Positions 1 through 8,091 are shown, counted from the first letter of the stretch. The stretch is DNA of 38,770 nucleotides from JAYYZW01 sp036339995 (GCA_036339995.1 JAYYZW010000025.1:1-38770), one strand, 5' to 3'. Notes: a model not told the origin generated them from the letters alone. A program made the numbers and translations.

Positions 1-1
1 T

Positions 2-1657
2 CAAGGTAATCCGTCGACACCCGCGACCTCGTCGGTCGATCGATACGATGCCATCATCATCGGAGCCGGCATTTCGGGGATGTATCAGCTTTACCGTTTG
101 CGGGAGCTCGGACTCTCGGTGCGAGTCTACGAAGCCGGTGACGGTGTCGGCGGTACCTGGTATTGGAACCGCTACCCTGGCTGCCGTTTCGACTCCGAGA
201 GCTACTCCTACGGCTACTCTTTTTCCGAAGAAGTGTTGCAAGAGTGGGAGTGGAAGGAACATTTTTCCGGCCAACCCGACAACCTGCGCTATCTGAATTT
301 CGTCGCGGATAAATTTGACTTAACGACGGATATTGAATTCGGCGCCCGCGTTGCCAAGGCGACCTACGACGAGTCGAACGACTGCTGGAACATCGAGTTC
401 GAGGATGGTTCCACGGCGGGCGCGAGATTTTTGATTTCGGCGACCGGACCGCTTTCCGCACCCCAGATGCCCTTGATCGACGGTATCGAGGATTTCACTG
501 GCGAGGCCTATCACACCGCACTATGGCCGCAGGATCCAGACGGACTCGGCGGCCGCAAGGACATTGATTTCAACGGCAAGCGCGTCGGGGTCATCGGGAC
601 CGGCGCCACGGCCGTTCAGCTCATCCCGGAAGTCGCCAAAACCGTTGGTGAGCTTTATGTCTTTCAACGCACCCCAAATTGGTGTGCACCCTTGCACAAC
701 AGTCCGATAGACGAAGAGGAACAGCGAAAAATCAAGGCCAGTTACCCCGAAATATTCAAACGGTGCAGCGAGACCTTCGGCGCCTTTGTGCACGGGATGG
801 ATCCACGCTCGGTATTTGACGTTTCGGCAGAAGAACGCGAAGCGATTTTTGAGAAACTTTATGCGGAGCCGGGATTTGGCATCTGGCTCGGTAACTTCCA
901 TGACACGATGACCAATGTAGCAGCGAACGATTTGCTCACGGAGTTTATCGCTAACAAGATCCGCGCGCGGGTTGACGATCCAGTGACCGCGGAAAAATTG
1001 ATCCCTACGAATCACGGTTTTGGGACCCGACGCGTGCCCATGGAAACGCATTATTACGAGGTCTACAATCAGGACAACGTCACCTTGGTGGGCATCAAGG
1101 AGACGCCCATTGAGCGCATCACCGCCACCGGGATAACAACCAGCGATACCGACTATGAACTCGATACGATCATTTACGCGACGGGCTTTGATCACGTCAC
1201 GGGTGCGTTAAACCGCATCGAGATCCGCGGCCTGGGCGGTCAAAAGCTCAAAGACAAATGGGCCGACGGCCCGTGCACTTACCTCGGTATGCAAACGGTC
1301 GGCTTTCCCAACTTCTTTACTTTGGTTGGTCCACATAACGGGTCGACATTTTGCAATATCCCGCGGTGTATCGAGCAGAACGTCGAGTGGGTGACGGACC
1401 TAATTCGCTACATGGCGGAACACGAGTACCGGCATATCGAGCCCACCACCGAAGCAGAAAACGCCTGGACCCAGCACGTGGGTGAAACTGCTGAAAAGAC
1501 GCTGTTTCCTACCGCCGATTCCTGGTTCATGGGCGTCAGCCCGAACGTCCCGGGGAAAAAACGCACCTTTATGCTCTACGCTGGCGGCGCGCCCGTTTAC
1601 AAAGAAAAATGTGACGAGGTCGCGGCGACAGATTATGCGGGATTTGTGCTTCGATAA
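2..1657 (+). CDS. Baeyer-Villiger / flavin-containing monooxygenase, 5' end outside window
   Basis: FAD- and NADPH-dependent monooxygenase of the cyclohexanone/phenylacetone monooxygenase type, which inserts oxygen next to a ketone carbonyl. The frame is open from the window edge (551 residues visible), so the gene starts just upstream; an internal Met at 80 lies inside the FAD-binding fold and cannot be the start. Seen: first Rossmann motif GAGISG (visible residues 21-26), the Baeyer-Villiger fingerprint FxGxxxHxxxWP as FTGEAYHTALWP (165-176) and a second Rossmann motif GTGATA (199-204) for NADPH. Length fits the family (about 540), so only a few residues are missing. Substrate cannot be told; relatives act on cyclic ketones, steroids or aryl ketones. 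It is followed by a relic of a short-chain dehydrogenase, a common partner that would make or consume the ketone. Confidence 0.93.
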   Translation, partial: QGNPSTPATSSVDRYDAIIIGAGISGMYQLYRLRELGLSVRVYEAGDGVGGTWYWNRYPGCRFDSESYSYGYSFSEEVLQEWEWKEHFSGQPDNLRYLNFVADKFDLTTDIEFGARVAKATYDESNDCWNIEFEDGSTAGARFLISATGPLSAPQMPLIDGIEDFTGEAYHTALWPQDPDGLGGRKDIDFNGKRVGVIGTGATAVQLIPEVAKTVGELYVFQRTPNWCAPLHNSPIDEEEQRKIKASYPEIFKRCSETFGAFVHGMDPRSVFDVSAEEREAIFEKLYAEPGFGIWLGNFHDTMTNVAANDLLTEFIANKIRARVDDPVTAEKLIPTNHGFGTRRVPMETHYYEVYNQDNVTLVGIKETPIERITATGITTSDTDYELDTIIYATGFDHVTGALNRIEIRGLGGQKLKDKWADGPCTYLGMQTVGFPNFFTLVGPHNGSTFCNIPRCIEQNVEWVTDLIRYMAEHEYRHIEPTTEAENAWTQHVGETAEKTLFPTADSWFMGVSPNVPGKKRTFMLYAGGAPVYKEKCDEVAATDYAGFVLR

Positions 1658-1710
1658 TCCGTCGTCTTCGAGTCTTGCACCGCACGGGGACTTGTGGGAC
1701 TGAATTATCG

Positions 1711-1893
1711 GTGTCCGATCTCACCGGGGTATGGCTTGGGATGAAGCACACGGCACCCGCAATGCGCGAAAACGGCGGCGGTTCGATCGTTAACATCGGT
1801 TCGATATTCGGCAAAGCGGCAGCGGCACGTCGGCCGCTTACCACAGCGCGAAAAGCGGGGTGCGCACCTCGATAAAAATCGCAAATCCGGCGC
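1711..1893 (+). pseudogene. Short-chain dehydrogenase/reductase relic
   Basis: A central slice of a classical SDR. Frame 1 reads DLTGVWLGMKHTAPAM and GGGSIVNIGSIFGK, the usual helix/strand ending in the catalytic-Ser region. The reading then continues only in frame 3 from about 1815 as SGSGTSAAYHSAKSGVR, which contains the YxxxK catalytic pair. The junction needs a frameshift around 1812-1820. The N-terminal cofactor-binding half and everything after the active-site helix are missing. It lies 53 bases after the Baeyer-Villiger monooxygenase stop, so it may be what remains of its partner dehydrogenase. Non-functional as read. Confidence 0.8.
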
Positions 1894-2468
1894 CGAGCAA
1901 TGCAGGCGCTCGGCCACGGTGGTCAAAGTGTCGTCGGTGCCGATGTCCGCGCCCTGACCCCAACCGAGGTCGAACCCGGCGGTGACGTAATCGTGGTCAT
2001 TTCCCTGCTCATGCGCATAAAAGGTCTCGACATTCATCTGCTCGGAATCGAGTGACGCCAGAGCGAATCAGGGCCGGTTCGACCTGTGGACGATCATCCT
2101 CGACCCGAGCGTGCATACGAGAGGCGACCTTGTCTTCGAGGTAAAAGGTCACCCATGATGGAGCTGGAACCGGGTGATCAGTCACGACGTACAGTCGGGC
2201 AGGATCAGTCATTTCCACCAAGGAGAGAAAGTCGCAGGCGGTTACTACTCGACCCATCATGTGGAAGATTTTTACGATCAGTACATGACAGTGTCGGCGA
2301 TGCGACGACTGGGTACCTGACCCGCCGCAGCTCTGCGACTTTAGGAGGTGCGCGAACACCGGACGTTCGGAGGCAAGGTTTCCCGCGCTTTTCTTGCAAA
2401 AGATACCGGAAATCGGCGTTTGCGTGCCGATCAATCGGCAATAACGGGAAGGCCGATTGAATGACGCG
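1894..2468. other. Coding-like debris, no intact gene
   Basis: No intact reading frame is convincing here. Two stretches have protein-like composition on opposite strands. Minus 2048-1890 reads like a protein (for example TAGFDLGWGQGADIGTDD), broken by a frameshift near 2045. Plus 2077-2330 reads RFDLWTIILDPSVH then, past an in-frame TGA at 2157, SHFHQGEKVAGGYYSTHHV and stops at a TGA near 2330. I could not name a family for either. With the SDR relic beside them they look like the remains of one or more decayed genes; antisense composition effects are the alternative. 2331-2468 shows nothing. Confidence 0.4.
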
Positions 2469-2666
2469 TTAGTCGGTCGGATGCGGTGCGGAGTCGTCCG
2501 CCGTGGTATCGGCCGCGCGGGTGCCATCGTCCGACTCGGGTGTCGACTCAGCGGGTTCTTTCTCCGCCTTGGCGGCAAGTTTGGCCAGCCGCTTTGCTTC
2601 GCGCTTCTCGGCCTTGGCCTTGGCCCTGGAATTTCGTTCGAACGCGTAGTTCGTCTTTCGCGCCAT
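2469..2666 (-). CDS. Small basic conserved protein (MARKTNY type)
   Basis: A 65-residue protein with a Lys/Arg/Ala-rich N-terminal half (RAKAKAEKREAKRLAKLAAK, about residues 14-33, likely a basic helix) and an acidic Thr/Ser/Asp tail. No known domain. The start MARKTNYAFERN matches a recurring proteobacterial small protein of unknown role. The start is well set: AGGAGG lies nine bases upstream of the ATG. It is 86 bases downstream of the cold-shock gene on the same strand with a stable hairpin between. A nucleic-acid-associated role is possible from the charge pattern but is inference only. Confidence 0.7.
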   Translation of the reverse strand: MARKTNYAFERNSRAKAKAEKREAKRLAKLAAKAEKEPAESTPESDDGTRAADTTADDSAPHPTD

Positions 2667-2702
2667 CCTGCACGACCTCCTGGCAACGGCGAATGTAAAG
2701 GC

Positions 2703-2730
2703 GGCAACCGCATCGGGAGACGCGGTTGCC
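2703..2730 (-). terminator. Hairpin between cold-shock gene and small basic protein gene
   Basis: Perfect 9-base arms GGCAACCGC / GCGGTTGCC with a 10-base loop. On the minus strand a run of eight T (2738-2745) sits between the cold-shock stop codon and this hairpin; after the hairpin there is only a short T stretch. It may terminate or attenuate cold-shock transcription ahead of the small gene, or protect the message end, but the T run is on the wrong side for a textbook terminator. Confidence 0.4.
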
Positions 2731-2752
2731 GATCGCTAAAAAAAACGGCGAC

Positions 2753-2962
2753 TCAGTCAACCAGGCGGACGTTCTCCGCCGAAGTGCGGCCGTCACGGCC
2801 GGCGCCGATTTCGTACTCTATTTTCTGGCCTTCAGCCAGTCCACTGATCCCGGCCTTTTCGAGGGCGGAGATATGGATGAAGACGTCCTTACTCTTGTCC
2901 TCAGGTGCAATAAATCCGAATCCTTTCGTCGCGTTAAACCACTTAACAGTTCCCATCGCCAT
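2753..2962 (-). CDS. Cold-shock protein, CspA family
   Basis: Single cold-shock domain of 69 residues, a single-stranded RNA/DNA chaperone that melts secondary structure in transcripts. Both RNA-binding motifs are present: RNP1 as KGFGFI and RNP2 as VFIHIS; the N-terminal GTVKWFN and the closing ENVRLVD are family standard. Three ATGs stand close together at 2968, 2962 and 2956. A GAGGAA Shine-Dalgarno touches the first and is six bases from the second, so the start at 2962 (MAMGTVKWFN) is preferred. The upstream 560 bases hold no confident gene, leaving room for a long leader as in cold-inducible csp genes. Paralogue identity cannot be assigned. Confidence 0.95.
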   Translation of the reverse strand: MAMGTVKWFNATKGFGFIAPEDKSKDVFIHISALEKAGISGLAEGQKIEYEIGAGRDGRTSAENVRLVD

Positions 2963-3527
2963 TGTCATTTCCTCAGTTTCGGTTCGGTAATTGTAGGTTT
3001 AGTTTGCTCGCGTGCGGCGTGACCGGTCAGTCACCCCGATGTTGCGACCACGATCGGCGTCGTCGCCGAAAGCTCCTGCAGCGACCACGCGATTGCCGGC
3101 GTATTGCCGGTGCCGGTCCGGGCGGCTGGCAAGTAGGTCTTCGCCGCCAAGAATGGCCTCACACTGCATGGCGGTGGGCGCGCCGACGCTCTGCTCGAAT
3201 ACGGCACGCAGCAACTGAGTCCTCTGCCCAATGAAATCGAATGTCAGCGAACTTGCTCCTTGGCGGAAGGGCTGTACGTGCCCACGCCGGTCCACGCGTT
3301 GAGAGTCGAAAATCGGGGATAGCCTTGGAGGGGTATGCCGCGAGTGCGGGCTGACCTGAACCGGTTCGTCAGCCAAGTTGCCGGAGCCTACACGATTCTT
3401 TTGAGAAATGCATCCTGGAATCGGGCGTCTACATCGGAGTGTTTAGATATGAAGTAGTGGAATGACGGTGCCTGACACCGGCGATGCCAGCCGTACTATG
3501 CGTCGCCGCGGAAACGCTTGATTAGTG
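2963..3527. other. Intergenic stretch, possible relic on plus strand
   Basis: No confident gene. One plus-strand frame from about 3037 reads protein-like (for example TTIGVVAESSCSDHAIAGV) but meets in-frame stops near 3136 and 3320 and has no recognised domain. It may be decayed coding sequence or composition noise. The part next to 2962 presumably carries the promoter and leader of the cold-shock gene. Confidence 0.35.
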
Positions 3528-4715
3528 TCAGGGTCCCGCCAGGATCAACGGAACGTACTGCTCTGCAGCCGAAGTGCCCCCGTGAACGCCATTCAGGTGA
3601 ATGTCCCGCTCGCCCGCGACCCGGTCGCGAATGGTGTAACGGCCGCGCATCAGCAGCGTGTAATCGCCGATCCGGGCAGCGAGTTCCGCATGCGGCTTGC
3701 CGACACCGAACCATCCGTCGTCGATCAGGCGATGACTGGGGAGCCACGTCGCGACTTGCGCTAATTCGCGATCGATGTATTTTTCGAAGGCCTGCGCTGA
3801 ACGATGGCGCACGTAGCAGTAAGCGGTGCGCGGCTCGCCGCAAAGCGGCAGAGATAAAGTGTCGGCCAGTCCTGGATGGTTCTCCAAATCTATGCGTTCC
3901 TCAGCGCCGCTGTCGATGAATCCGTGGTCGGCGGTGATGATCAAAAGCGTTCCGCTGTGCTCGCAAACCTCGATGATCGCCGAAAGTGCAGCGTCGATTT
4001 CGTCATAATGCACTTTCACGGCGTCGCTGGATGGCCCGTGGATATGCGCGAGTCGATCCAGATCCGACCAGTAGGCATACATGTAAGCCGCGCTGCTTTC
4101 GCCGCGGCAATAGGCCTGCAGGCGGTTGGCAAATTCCGCAAGTGTCGTATACGGAATGCGCTCGGCGCCCTGTGCCAGATGCCGGCTGAAATCTGAATCG
4201 GCGATCGCCGCGGGTTGCAGTGTCGCCGACTGCGCCTTGATGCGATCGAAGAAACTCGGGCAACAAAGCAGTGATGCGAGGTCGACGCCTCCCCCCGACA
4301 GGGGCTTGCGTCCATAGCGTGGCACGAAGGGTAAGACCGCCGTCACGGCGCCCAGCCGGCGAAAATGCATGAACCATCCGGTGAGACCGTGTTGCTGGGG
4401 TGCGAGCCCGGTCATGAAGGTGGTGATCGCACTCGCGGTGGTCGGCGGATAGACCGACGTTATGGTGTTGCTCGCGCGTGCCTCCAACTGACTGCCGCGG
4501 CCTACGTTCCTCAGCAATTCAGCGCCGAGACCGTCGATGACGATCAGCAATACGCGGCGTGCTTGATCCAGGCGATCCGGCGGCAGGGCGGCGAGGGGCG
4601 GGTAATCCGAGGCTGCTGCGCCAAACTTATCCCCGATCGAGCGCATCAGGTTGACGATGGAGCCGCCGTCGTAATCTGGCTTGACGGGCGTCAGATCGTG
4701 TTCGAATGCGGTCAT
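3528..4715 (-). CDS. Alkaline-phosphatase-superfamily hydrolase (nucleotide pyrophosphatase / phosphodiesterase type)
   Basis: A 395-residue, apparently cytosolic metal-dependent hydrolase of the type I phosphodiesterase branch, acting on phosphodiester or pyrophosphate bonds; substrate unknown. Seen in order: metal-binding Asp in LLIVIDGLG (about residues 56-64), the nucleophile region with Thr/Ser in TSVYPPTTASAITT (about 86-99), metal ligands D and H in SDLDRLAHIHG (about 217-227), the ITADHGFID motif (about 259-267) and a C-terminal NGVHGGTSAAEQYVPL, the HGG-S-x-x-E signature of this branch. Start ATG at 4715. It lies 53 bases downstream of selO on the same strand and may be cotranscribed with it, but no functional link is known. 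No signal peptide seen. Confidence 0.85.
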   Translation of the reverse strand: MTAFEHDLTPVKPDYDGGSIVNLMRSIGDKFGAAASDYPPLAALPPDRLDQARRVLLIVIDGLGAELLRNVGRGSQLEARASNTITSVYPPTTASAITTFMTGLAPQQHGLTGWFMHFRRLGAVTAVLPFVPRYGRKPLSGGGVDLASLLCCPSFFDRIKAQSATLQPAAIADSDFSRHLAQGAERIPYTTLAEFANRLQAYCRGESSAAYMYAYWSDLDRLAHIHGPSSDAVKVHYDEIDAALSAIIEVCEHSGTLLIITADHGFIDSGAEERIDLENHPGLADTLSLPLCGEPRTAYCYVRHRSAQAFEKYIDRELAQVATWLPSHRLIDDGWFGVGKPHAELAARIGDYTLLMRGRYTIRDRVAGERDIHLNGVHGGTSAAEQYVPLILAGP

Positions 4716-4768
4716 TAAGCGTTACGCATTTCCAGATCGCGGATCGGCGGCGCCGTAAGAAGGCACGG

Positions 4769-6406
4769 TCACGAACTGCACGACAGCATTGAGCACCCGG
4801 CGCGATGACGCGCCCAGTCCGGGCGCTTTTCGGCGTAAACGTCTTTACCCGGATGCTCGTCGTATGGACGGCGCAGCACGTTCAGCAGATCGTTAACCAT
4901 CGAGAAATCGCCTTCCTCGACGCGATCTATTGCGAGCTGAGCGAGGTAATTCCTGAACACGAATTTGGGGTTGATGGTATCCATGGCGGTTCTGCGCTCG
5001 TGATCTTCCCGGCCATCCTGGTTAATGCGCGCGATGTAGCGGTGCATCCATGCGTGCATCCTACGCTTGGACTCCTCTGTGCGTTCAGCCGGGACATAAA
5101 AGGCGTCGAGCAACGGCACCATCAGCTGTCGGCCGTCTACGTCGTCGGCCGCAGGTGGTGACGAAGCCACTTGCGCGAGGCCACGGAAGAATAGGGTCAT
5201 GTCGGTTTCGACCAGCGCAAGCACCTCGAAAAGTTCGGACACGAGCTCCCCGTCCGATGTCTCGAATGCGCGCAGGCCGAGCTTTTGCGCCATCATGTTC
5301 TGCCAGTCCGATTCGTAGATTTCGTCGTAGATGTGGAGCGATCGCTCGAAGGGTTCGACCTCCGCCACCAGCGGGTAGATTGCATTCGCGAGCTGGACCA
5401 GGTTCCACAGTGCGATCTGAGCTTGCCGGCCAAACCGGTAACGCCGACCCTGCGCGTCCGTGGTATTCGGTGTCCAGTCGGGATCGTAGTTCTCGAGCCA
5501 GCCGTAGGGGCCATAGTCGATGGTCAAACCGAGTATGGACATGTTGTCCGTATTCATCACCCCGTGAACAAAGCCGACCCGCATCCAGTGCACGATCATC
5601 CGAGCTGTTCTGCGGCACACTTCCTCGAACCAGTCGACGATCATGTGCTTCTCCGCGGAACCGGTTGCTCCCAGGCTGAATTCGAGACTTGGAAAATCTA
5701 CGGCAATGGTGTAATCGACGAGGCGGCGAAGGACATCCGTTTCACCTCGTGCGGCGAAAATTTCAAAGTTGCCGAAGCGCGTGAACGAAGGTGCGACACG
5801 GCAGACAACGGCGCCGGGCTCGGGTCGGGGATTGCCGTCGTAGAACATATCGCGCACTACGTCTTCGCCCGTCAACACGAGACTCAAGGCGCGAGTGGTC
5901 GGCACGCCTAAGTGATGCATCGCTTCGCTGCATAGAAATTCGCGTAGCGAGGATCGCAAAACCGCAAGGCCGTCAGCGTTGCGCGAGTAGGGCGTCGGCC
6001 CGGCGCCCTTGAGCTGAAGCGCCCATCGCTCGCCCCTGCGATTGACGATCTCCCCCAGATTGATCGCACGGCCATCGCCGAGCTGCCCGGCCCAGTGGCC
6101 GAACTGGTGGCCGCCGTAGCAGGTCGCATAGGGGTCCATCCCGTCCGCGAGCCGGTTGCCCGCGAAAACTTCGGCGAACGCCCGTATTTCGCAGTCTGCA
6201 TCCTCCAGGTCCAGCAGTGCTGCGACTTCCGGTGCGTAGGCGACTAGTTCGGGTGCTACGCTTGCGATCGGCAGCACGCGTGAATAGCAGGCGGCGCTGA
6301 CCTGGCGGCGGTAGTTTTTGGGTTCGGGATCAGCGGGCAGTTCGAAAACGAAGCGATTGTCGAACTTTAGGTTTTCGAGGCCTGGGAATTCGGGTTGCGC
6401 GCTCAT
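4769..6406 (-). CDS. selO: Protein adenylyltransferase SelO (YdiU/UPF0061)
   Basis: Pseudokinase-fold enzyme that AMPylates Ser/Thr/Tyr of target proteins and is linked to redox homeostasis (glutaredoxin is a known target in E. coli). 545 residues from the ATG at 6406, which gives the usual N-terminal ENLKFDNRF; an ATG at 6445 would add 13 residues, and neither has a strong Shine-Dalgarno. Family blocks seen: CYGGHQFGHWAGQLGDGRA, LQLKGAGPTPYSR, HGVMNTDNMSILGLTIDYGP (catalytic-loop Asn/Asp and the metal-binding DYGP) and NPKFVFRNY. It ends RAGCSMLSCSS: the penultimate-region Cys occupies the place of selenocysteine in animal SelO. It is divergent from the TGA-containing AhpD-like gene with about 214 bases between the starts. 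Confidence 0.96.
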   Translation of the reverse strand: MSAQPEFPGLENLKFDNRFVFELPADPEPKNYRRQVSAACYSRVLPIASVAPELVAYAPEVAALLDLEDADCEIRAFAEVFAGNRLADGMDPYATCYGGHQFGHWAGQLGDGRAINLGEIVNRRGERWALQLKGAGPTPYSRNADGLAVLRSSLREFLCSEAMHHLGVPTTRALSLVLTGEDVVRDMFYDGNPRPEPGAVVCRVAPSFTRFGNFEIFAARGETDVLRRLVDYTIAVDFPSLEFSLGATGSAEKHMIVDWFEEVCRRTARMIVHWMRVGFVHGVMNTDNMSILGLTIDYGPYGWLENYDPDWTPNTTDAQGRRYRFGRQAQIALWNLVQLANAIYPLVAEVEPFERSLHIYDEIYESDWQNMMAQKLGLRAFETSDGELVSELFEVLALVETDMTLFFRGLAQVASSPPAADDVDGRQLMVPLLDAFYVPAERTEESKRRMHAWMHRYIARINQDGREDHERRTAMDTINPKFVFRNYLAQLAIDRVEEGDFSMVNDLLNVLRRPYDEHPGKDVYAEKRPDWARHRAGCSMLSCSS

Positions 6407-6620
6407 GGGTGTACCGGGCGGTTCGCGTAGTGTTCCTGAGCACATTCTAACGCAAGCAGAATCCGGGCTAGGGATAACTACGTAGTCGTGGTGCCCGGAT
6501 CATCGGTGGCGCTGCAAGCGACGGCGGAACTTGGGCACGGCATTTAGCGAGGCGGTCGCCGACGAATGGAACGACGTGTACACTAGCCACCGCATCCCGT
6601 ATTGAACAAAGGAGTGCGTT
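6407..6620. promoter_or_regulatory. Divergent selO / AhpD-like intergenic region
   Basis: Both genes are read away from this 214-base region, so it must hold both promoters. TACACT near 6577 is a possible -10 for the plus strand, with no good -35 partner. No operator palindrome was found. Confidence 0.4.
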
Positions 6621-7169
6621 GTGCCAAGAATTACCGAGATCACGCAAGCCGGCGGCGACCCTATCCTCGAAGCGGAATTCGCCTCGGAGCAAGAGTTGTT
6701 CGGCGGCGTCATCAATCCGAGCAAAGTGCTGGCTCACTGCCCGCCGATCCTGCGCGCGGCCAAGAAATTCTACGCCTCGTTCGAGGAATCTGGCGAGCTG
6801 CCCGCAACGTTGCTGGCCTTGGCTTATGTGCGCGTCTCCACGATCAACGGCTGCCCTTTCTGAGTCGACATCAATTCGTTCCGTGCGATCGAAGCTACTG
6901 ACGGCGAAGCAAAGGTTCTTGCGCTGCCAGACTGGCGCGAAAGCGAGATTTATTCTGAGCAGGAGCGCCTGGCGATTGAATACGCCGAGCGCATGACCAT
7001 CACGGGACAGGAAGTCGACGACGCATTCTTCGCGCAATTGAAAGAGCACTTTAGCGAAGCGCAGATCGTGGAATTGACGGCCGGAATCGCGATGGAGAAT
7101 TTTCGCAGCAAATTCAACAGACCTTTGCGGGTCGAAGCTCAGGGTTTTTGCCCGCTACCGACGCGATAA
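6621..7169 (+). CDS. AhpD-like / carboxymuconolactone-decarboxylase-family protein with in-frame TGA (candidate selenoprotein)
   Basis: Helical AhpD-fold protein; relatives use a CxxC pair to reduce peroxides or peroxiredoxins. Start is GTG 6621 with GGAG six bases upstream. The frame runs MPRITEIT... to INGCPF (C78), hits TGA at 6861-6863, then continues without any other defect as VDINSFRA through family features ELTAGIAMENFRSKFN to TAA at 7167, 182 residues, normal family length. The TGA stands exactly at the second cysteine of the family INGCxxCVDI motif, giving C78-P-F-U81. A hairpin of SECIS type follows (6875-6908). Known of the family: AhpD-like and other thiol-redox proteins with selenocysteine replacing a redox Cys have been reported in marine bacteria. 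Alternative: a TGC-to-TGA nonsense mutation, in a window with many relics; then this is a pseudogene encoding an 80-residue stub. I favour selenocysteine. Confidence 0.7.
6875..6908 (+). promoter_or_regulatory. SECIS-like hairpin downstream of TGA
   Basis: UUCG (6875-6878) pairs with CGAA (6905-6908); a UU bulge (6879-6880) is followed by CCGU (6881-6884) paired with ACGG (6901-6904). Two more pairs, GC (6885-6886) with GC (6894-6895), close a seven-base loop GAUCGAA, leaving a five-base bulge on the 3' side. The loop starts 23 bases after the TGA and has G at its first position. A bulged U below a small loop containing G, 16-37 bases after UGA, is the known bacterial SECIS pattern. Hand-folded, so energy was not computed; a competing 4-bp pairing TTCG (6875) with CGAA (6890) exists. 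Confidence 0.55.
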
Positions 7170-7176
7170 TATCTAG

Positions 7177-7232
7177 AACCCATCTCAAAATTATTCGGGC
7201 CCACGCTGGCCCGAATAATTTTGAGATGGGTT
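7177..7232. terminator. Long perfect inverted repeat between convergent genes
   Basis: Arms of 25 bases (7177-7201 and 7208-7232) are perfectly complementary around a six-base loop. The outer part is AT-rich (CTCAAAATTATT) and the inner part GC-rich (CGGGCC). It starts eight bases after the AhpD-like stop and ends five bases before the stop of the minus-strand DUF364 gene, so it can serve both as a terminator. There is no separate T tract outside the stem. Its perfection is unusual; a palindromic mobile-type repeat is the alternative. Confidence 0.65.
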
Positions 7233-7236
7233 GCGC

Positions 7237-8091
7237 CTAAGGCGATACCGTGCCGGCCTGTGCGTCTTCGAGTAGCCGGTCGAAGCCTGGGTAATCTGCG
7301 GGAGTAATGACCGTACGCACGGCGCTGTCGCCGAAATTCATTCCGGTCTCCAGTCGTTCGGCTGCCCGGTCGCCGTCGACGATGCGCGTGCCGCCGACGA
7401 TGTCGATGCCGCGCGCGAACACCGGATCAGGGAAGAATCCGACCGTGGGACCGATGAGCGCGATGTGTTCGGCATCAGCGCAGTACGCGAGCATCTCGTC
7501 AAGCGAATCATTCAACAGGGTTGCGCCGCTGCAGATAATCTTGTTGCAGTCTCTTAACACGCCGGGATCGAGCGTGATGCGGACGCCATTCGTTTCTCCA
7601 ACCATGTGCCGCTTGCGTTCGACCACATTGACTTCGACGCCGCGTTCCCGCGCCCTGTGCACCAAGGATGGGAAATTCCCGATCATGCCGAGACGATCAT
7701 CGGGTTCGAGGGTCAGTCCGCCCATAGAATCAGGCGCTGTAGCGAGTTCATGTCCAGCTGCGCGGTAAATGGCATCGGTCACTGCGTTGATTGCGGCAAG
7801 CCCGACCGAGCGCTCCGCATCACTGTCGCCAAGGTAATATCGTGAAATCTCCAGCGGCGATTGGCGGCGCAGCGCGGCCGGGTCGAACCGTTCTGGCATG
7901 TCGGACTGTGATTTGCCAAGCCATGCGTAATACAGTCCGACCGATCCGTTCTCGAACGACAGCAGGCCGAATTCGGCTTCGCGATCGGGTGCCGGCCGGG
8001 GATTGGCGATCAGGATGCGCCGCATCCGTAGCGGAGGCAACGCCTCCAGGGCACGTGCCGCGAGCGCGAACAATTCATTGCGGATACTCAC
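7237..8091 (-). CDS. DUF4213/DUF364 family protein (putative heavy-metal-chelation Rossmann-like)
   Basis: A 284-residue cytosolic protein with an N-terminal DUF4213-like enolase-N-type region and a C-terminal Rossmann-like DUF364 domain. Typical C-terminal segments are seen: GMIGNFPSLV, ICSGATLLNDSLDEML, LIGPTVGFFPDPVFARG and IVGGTRIVDGD. Characterised relatives are few; the family has been linked to metal or cofactor binding through structural genomics, but no reaction is established. Start ATG 8091. It is convergent with the AhpD-like gene and follows a broken dodecin gene on the same strand, with no clear pathway context. Confidence 0.85.
   Translation of the reverse strand: MSIRNELFALAARALEALPPLRMRRILIANPRPAPDREAEFGLLSFENGSVGLYYAWLGKSQSDMPERFDPAALRRQSPLEISRYYLGDSDAERSVGLAAINAVTDAIYRAAGHELATAPDSMGGLTLEPDDRLGMIGNFPSLVHRARERGVEVNVVERKRHMVGETNGVRITLDPGVLRDCNKIICSGATLLNDSLDEMLAYCADAEHIALIGPTVGFFPDPVFARGIDIVGGTRIVDGDRAAERLETGMNFGDSAVRTVITPADYPGFDRLLEDAQAGTVSP

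Noticed and set aside
2157..2159. TGA in the plus-strand debris as a second selenocysteine codon
   Set aside because: No recognisable family, no start codon, no redox Cys context and no hairpin examined that would support it; the region is otherwise broken.
2009..2713. 234-codon minus-strand frame overlapping the small basic protein gene
   Set aside because: It overlaps a gene with a strong ribosome-binding site in another frame and begins with low-complexity Pro/Arg text; only its last third is protein-like and that is covered as debris.
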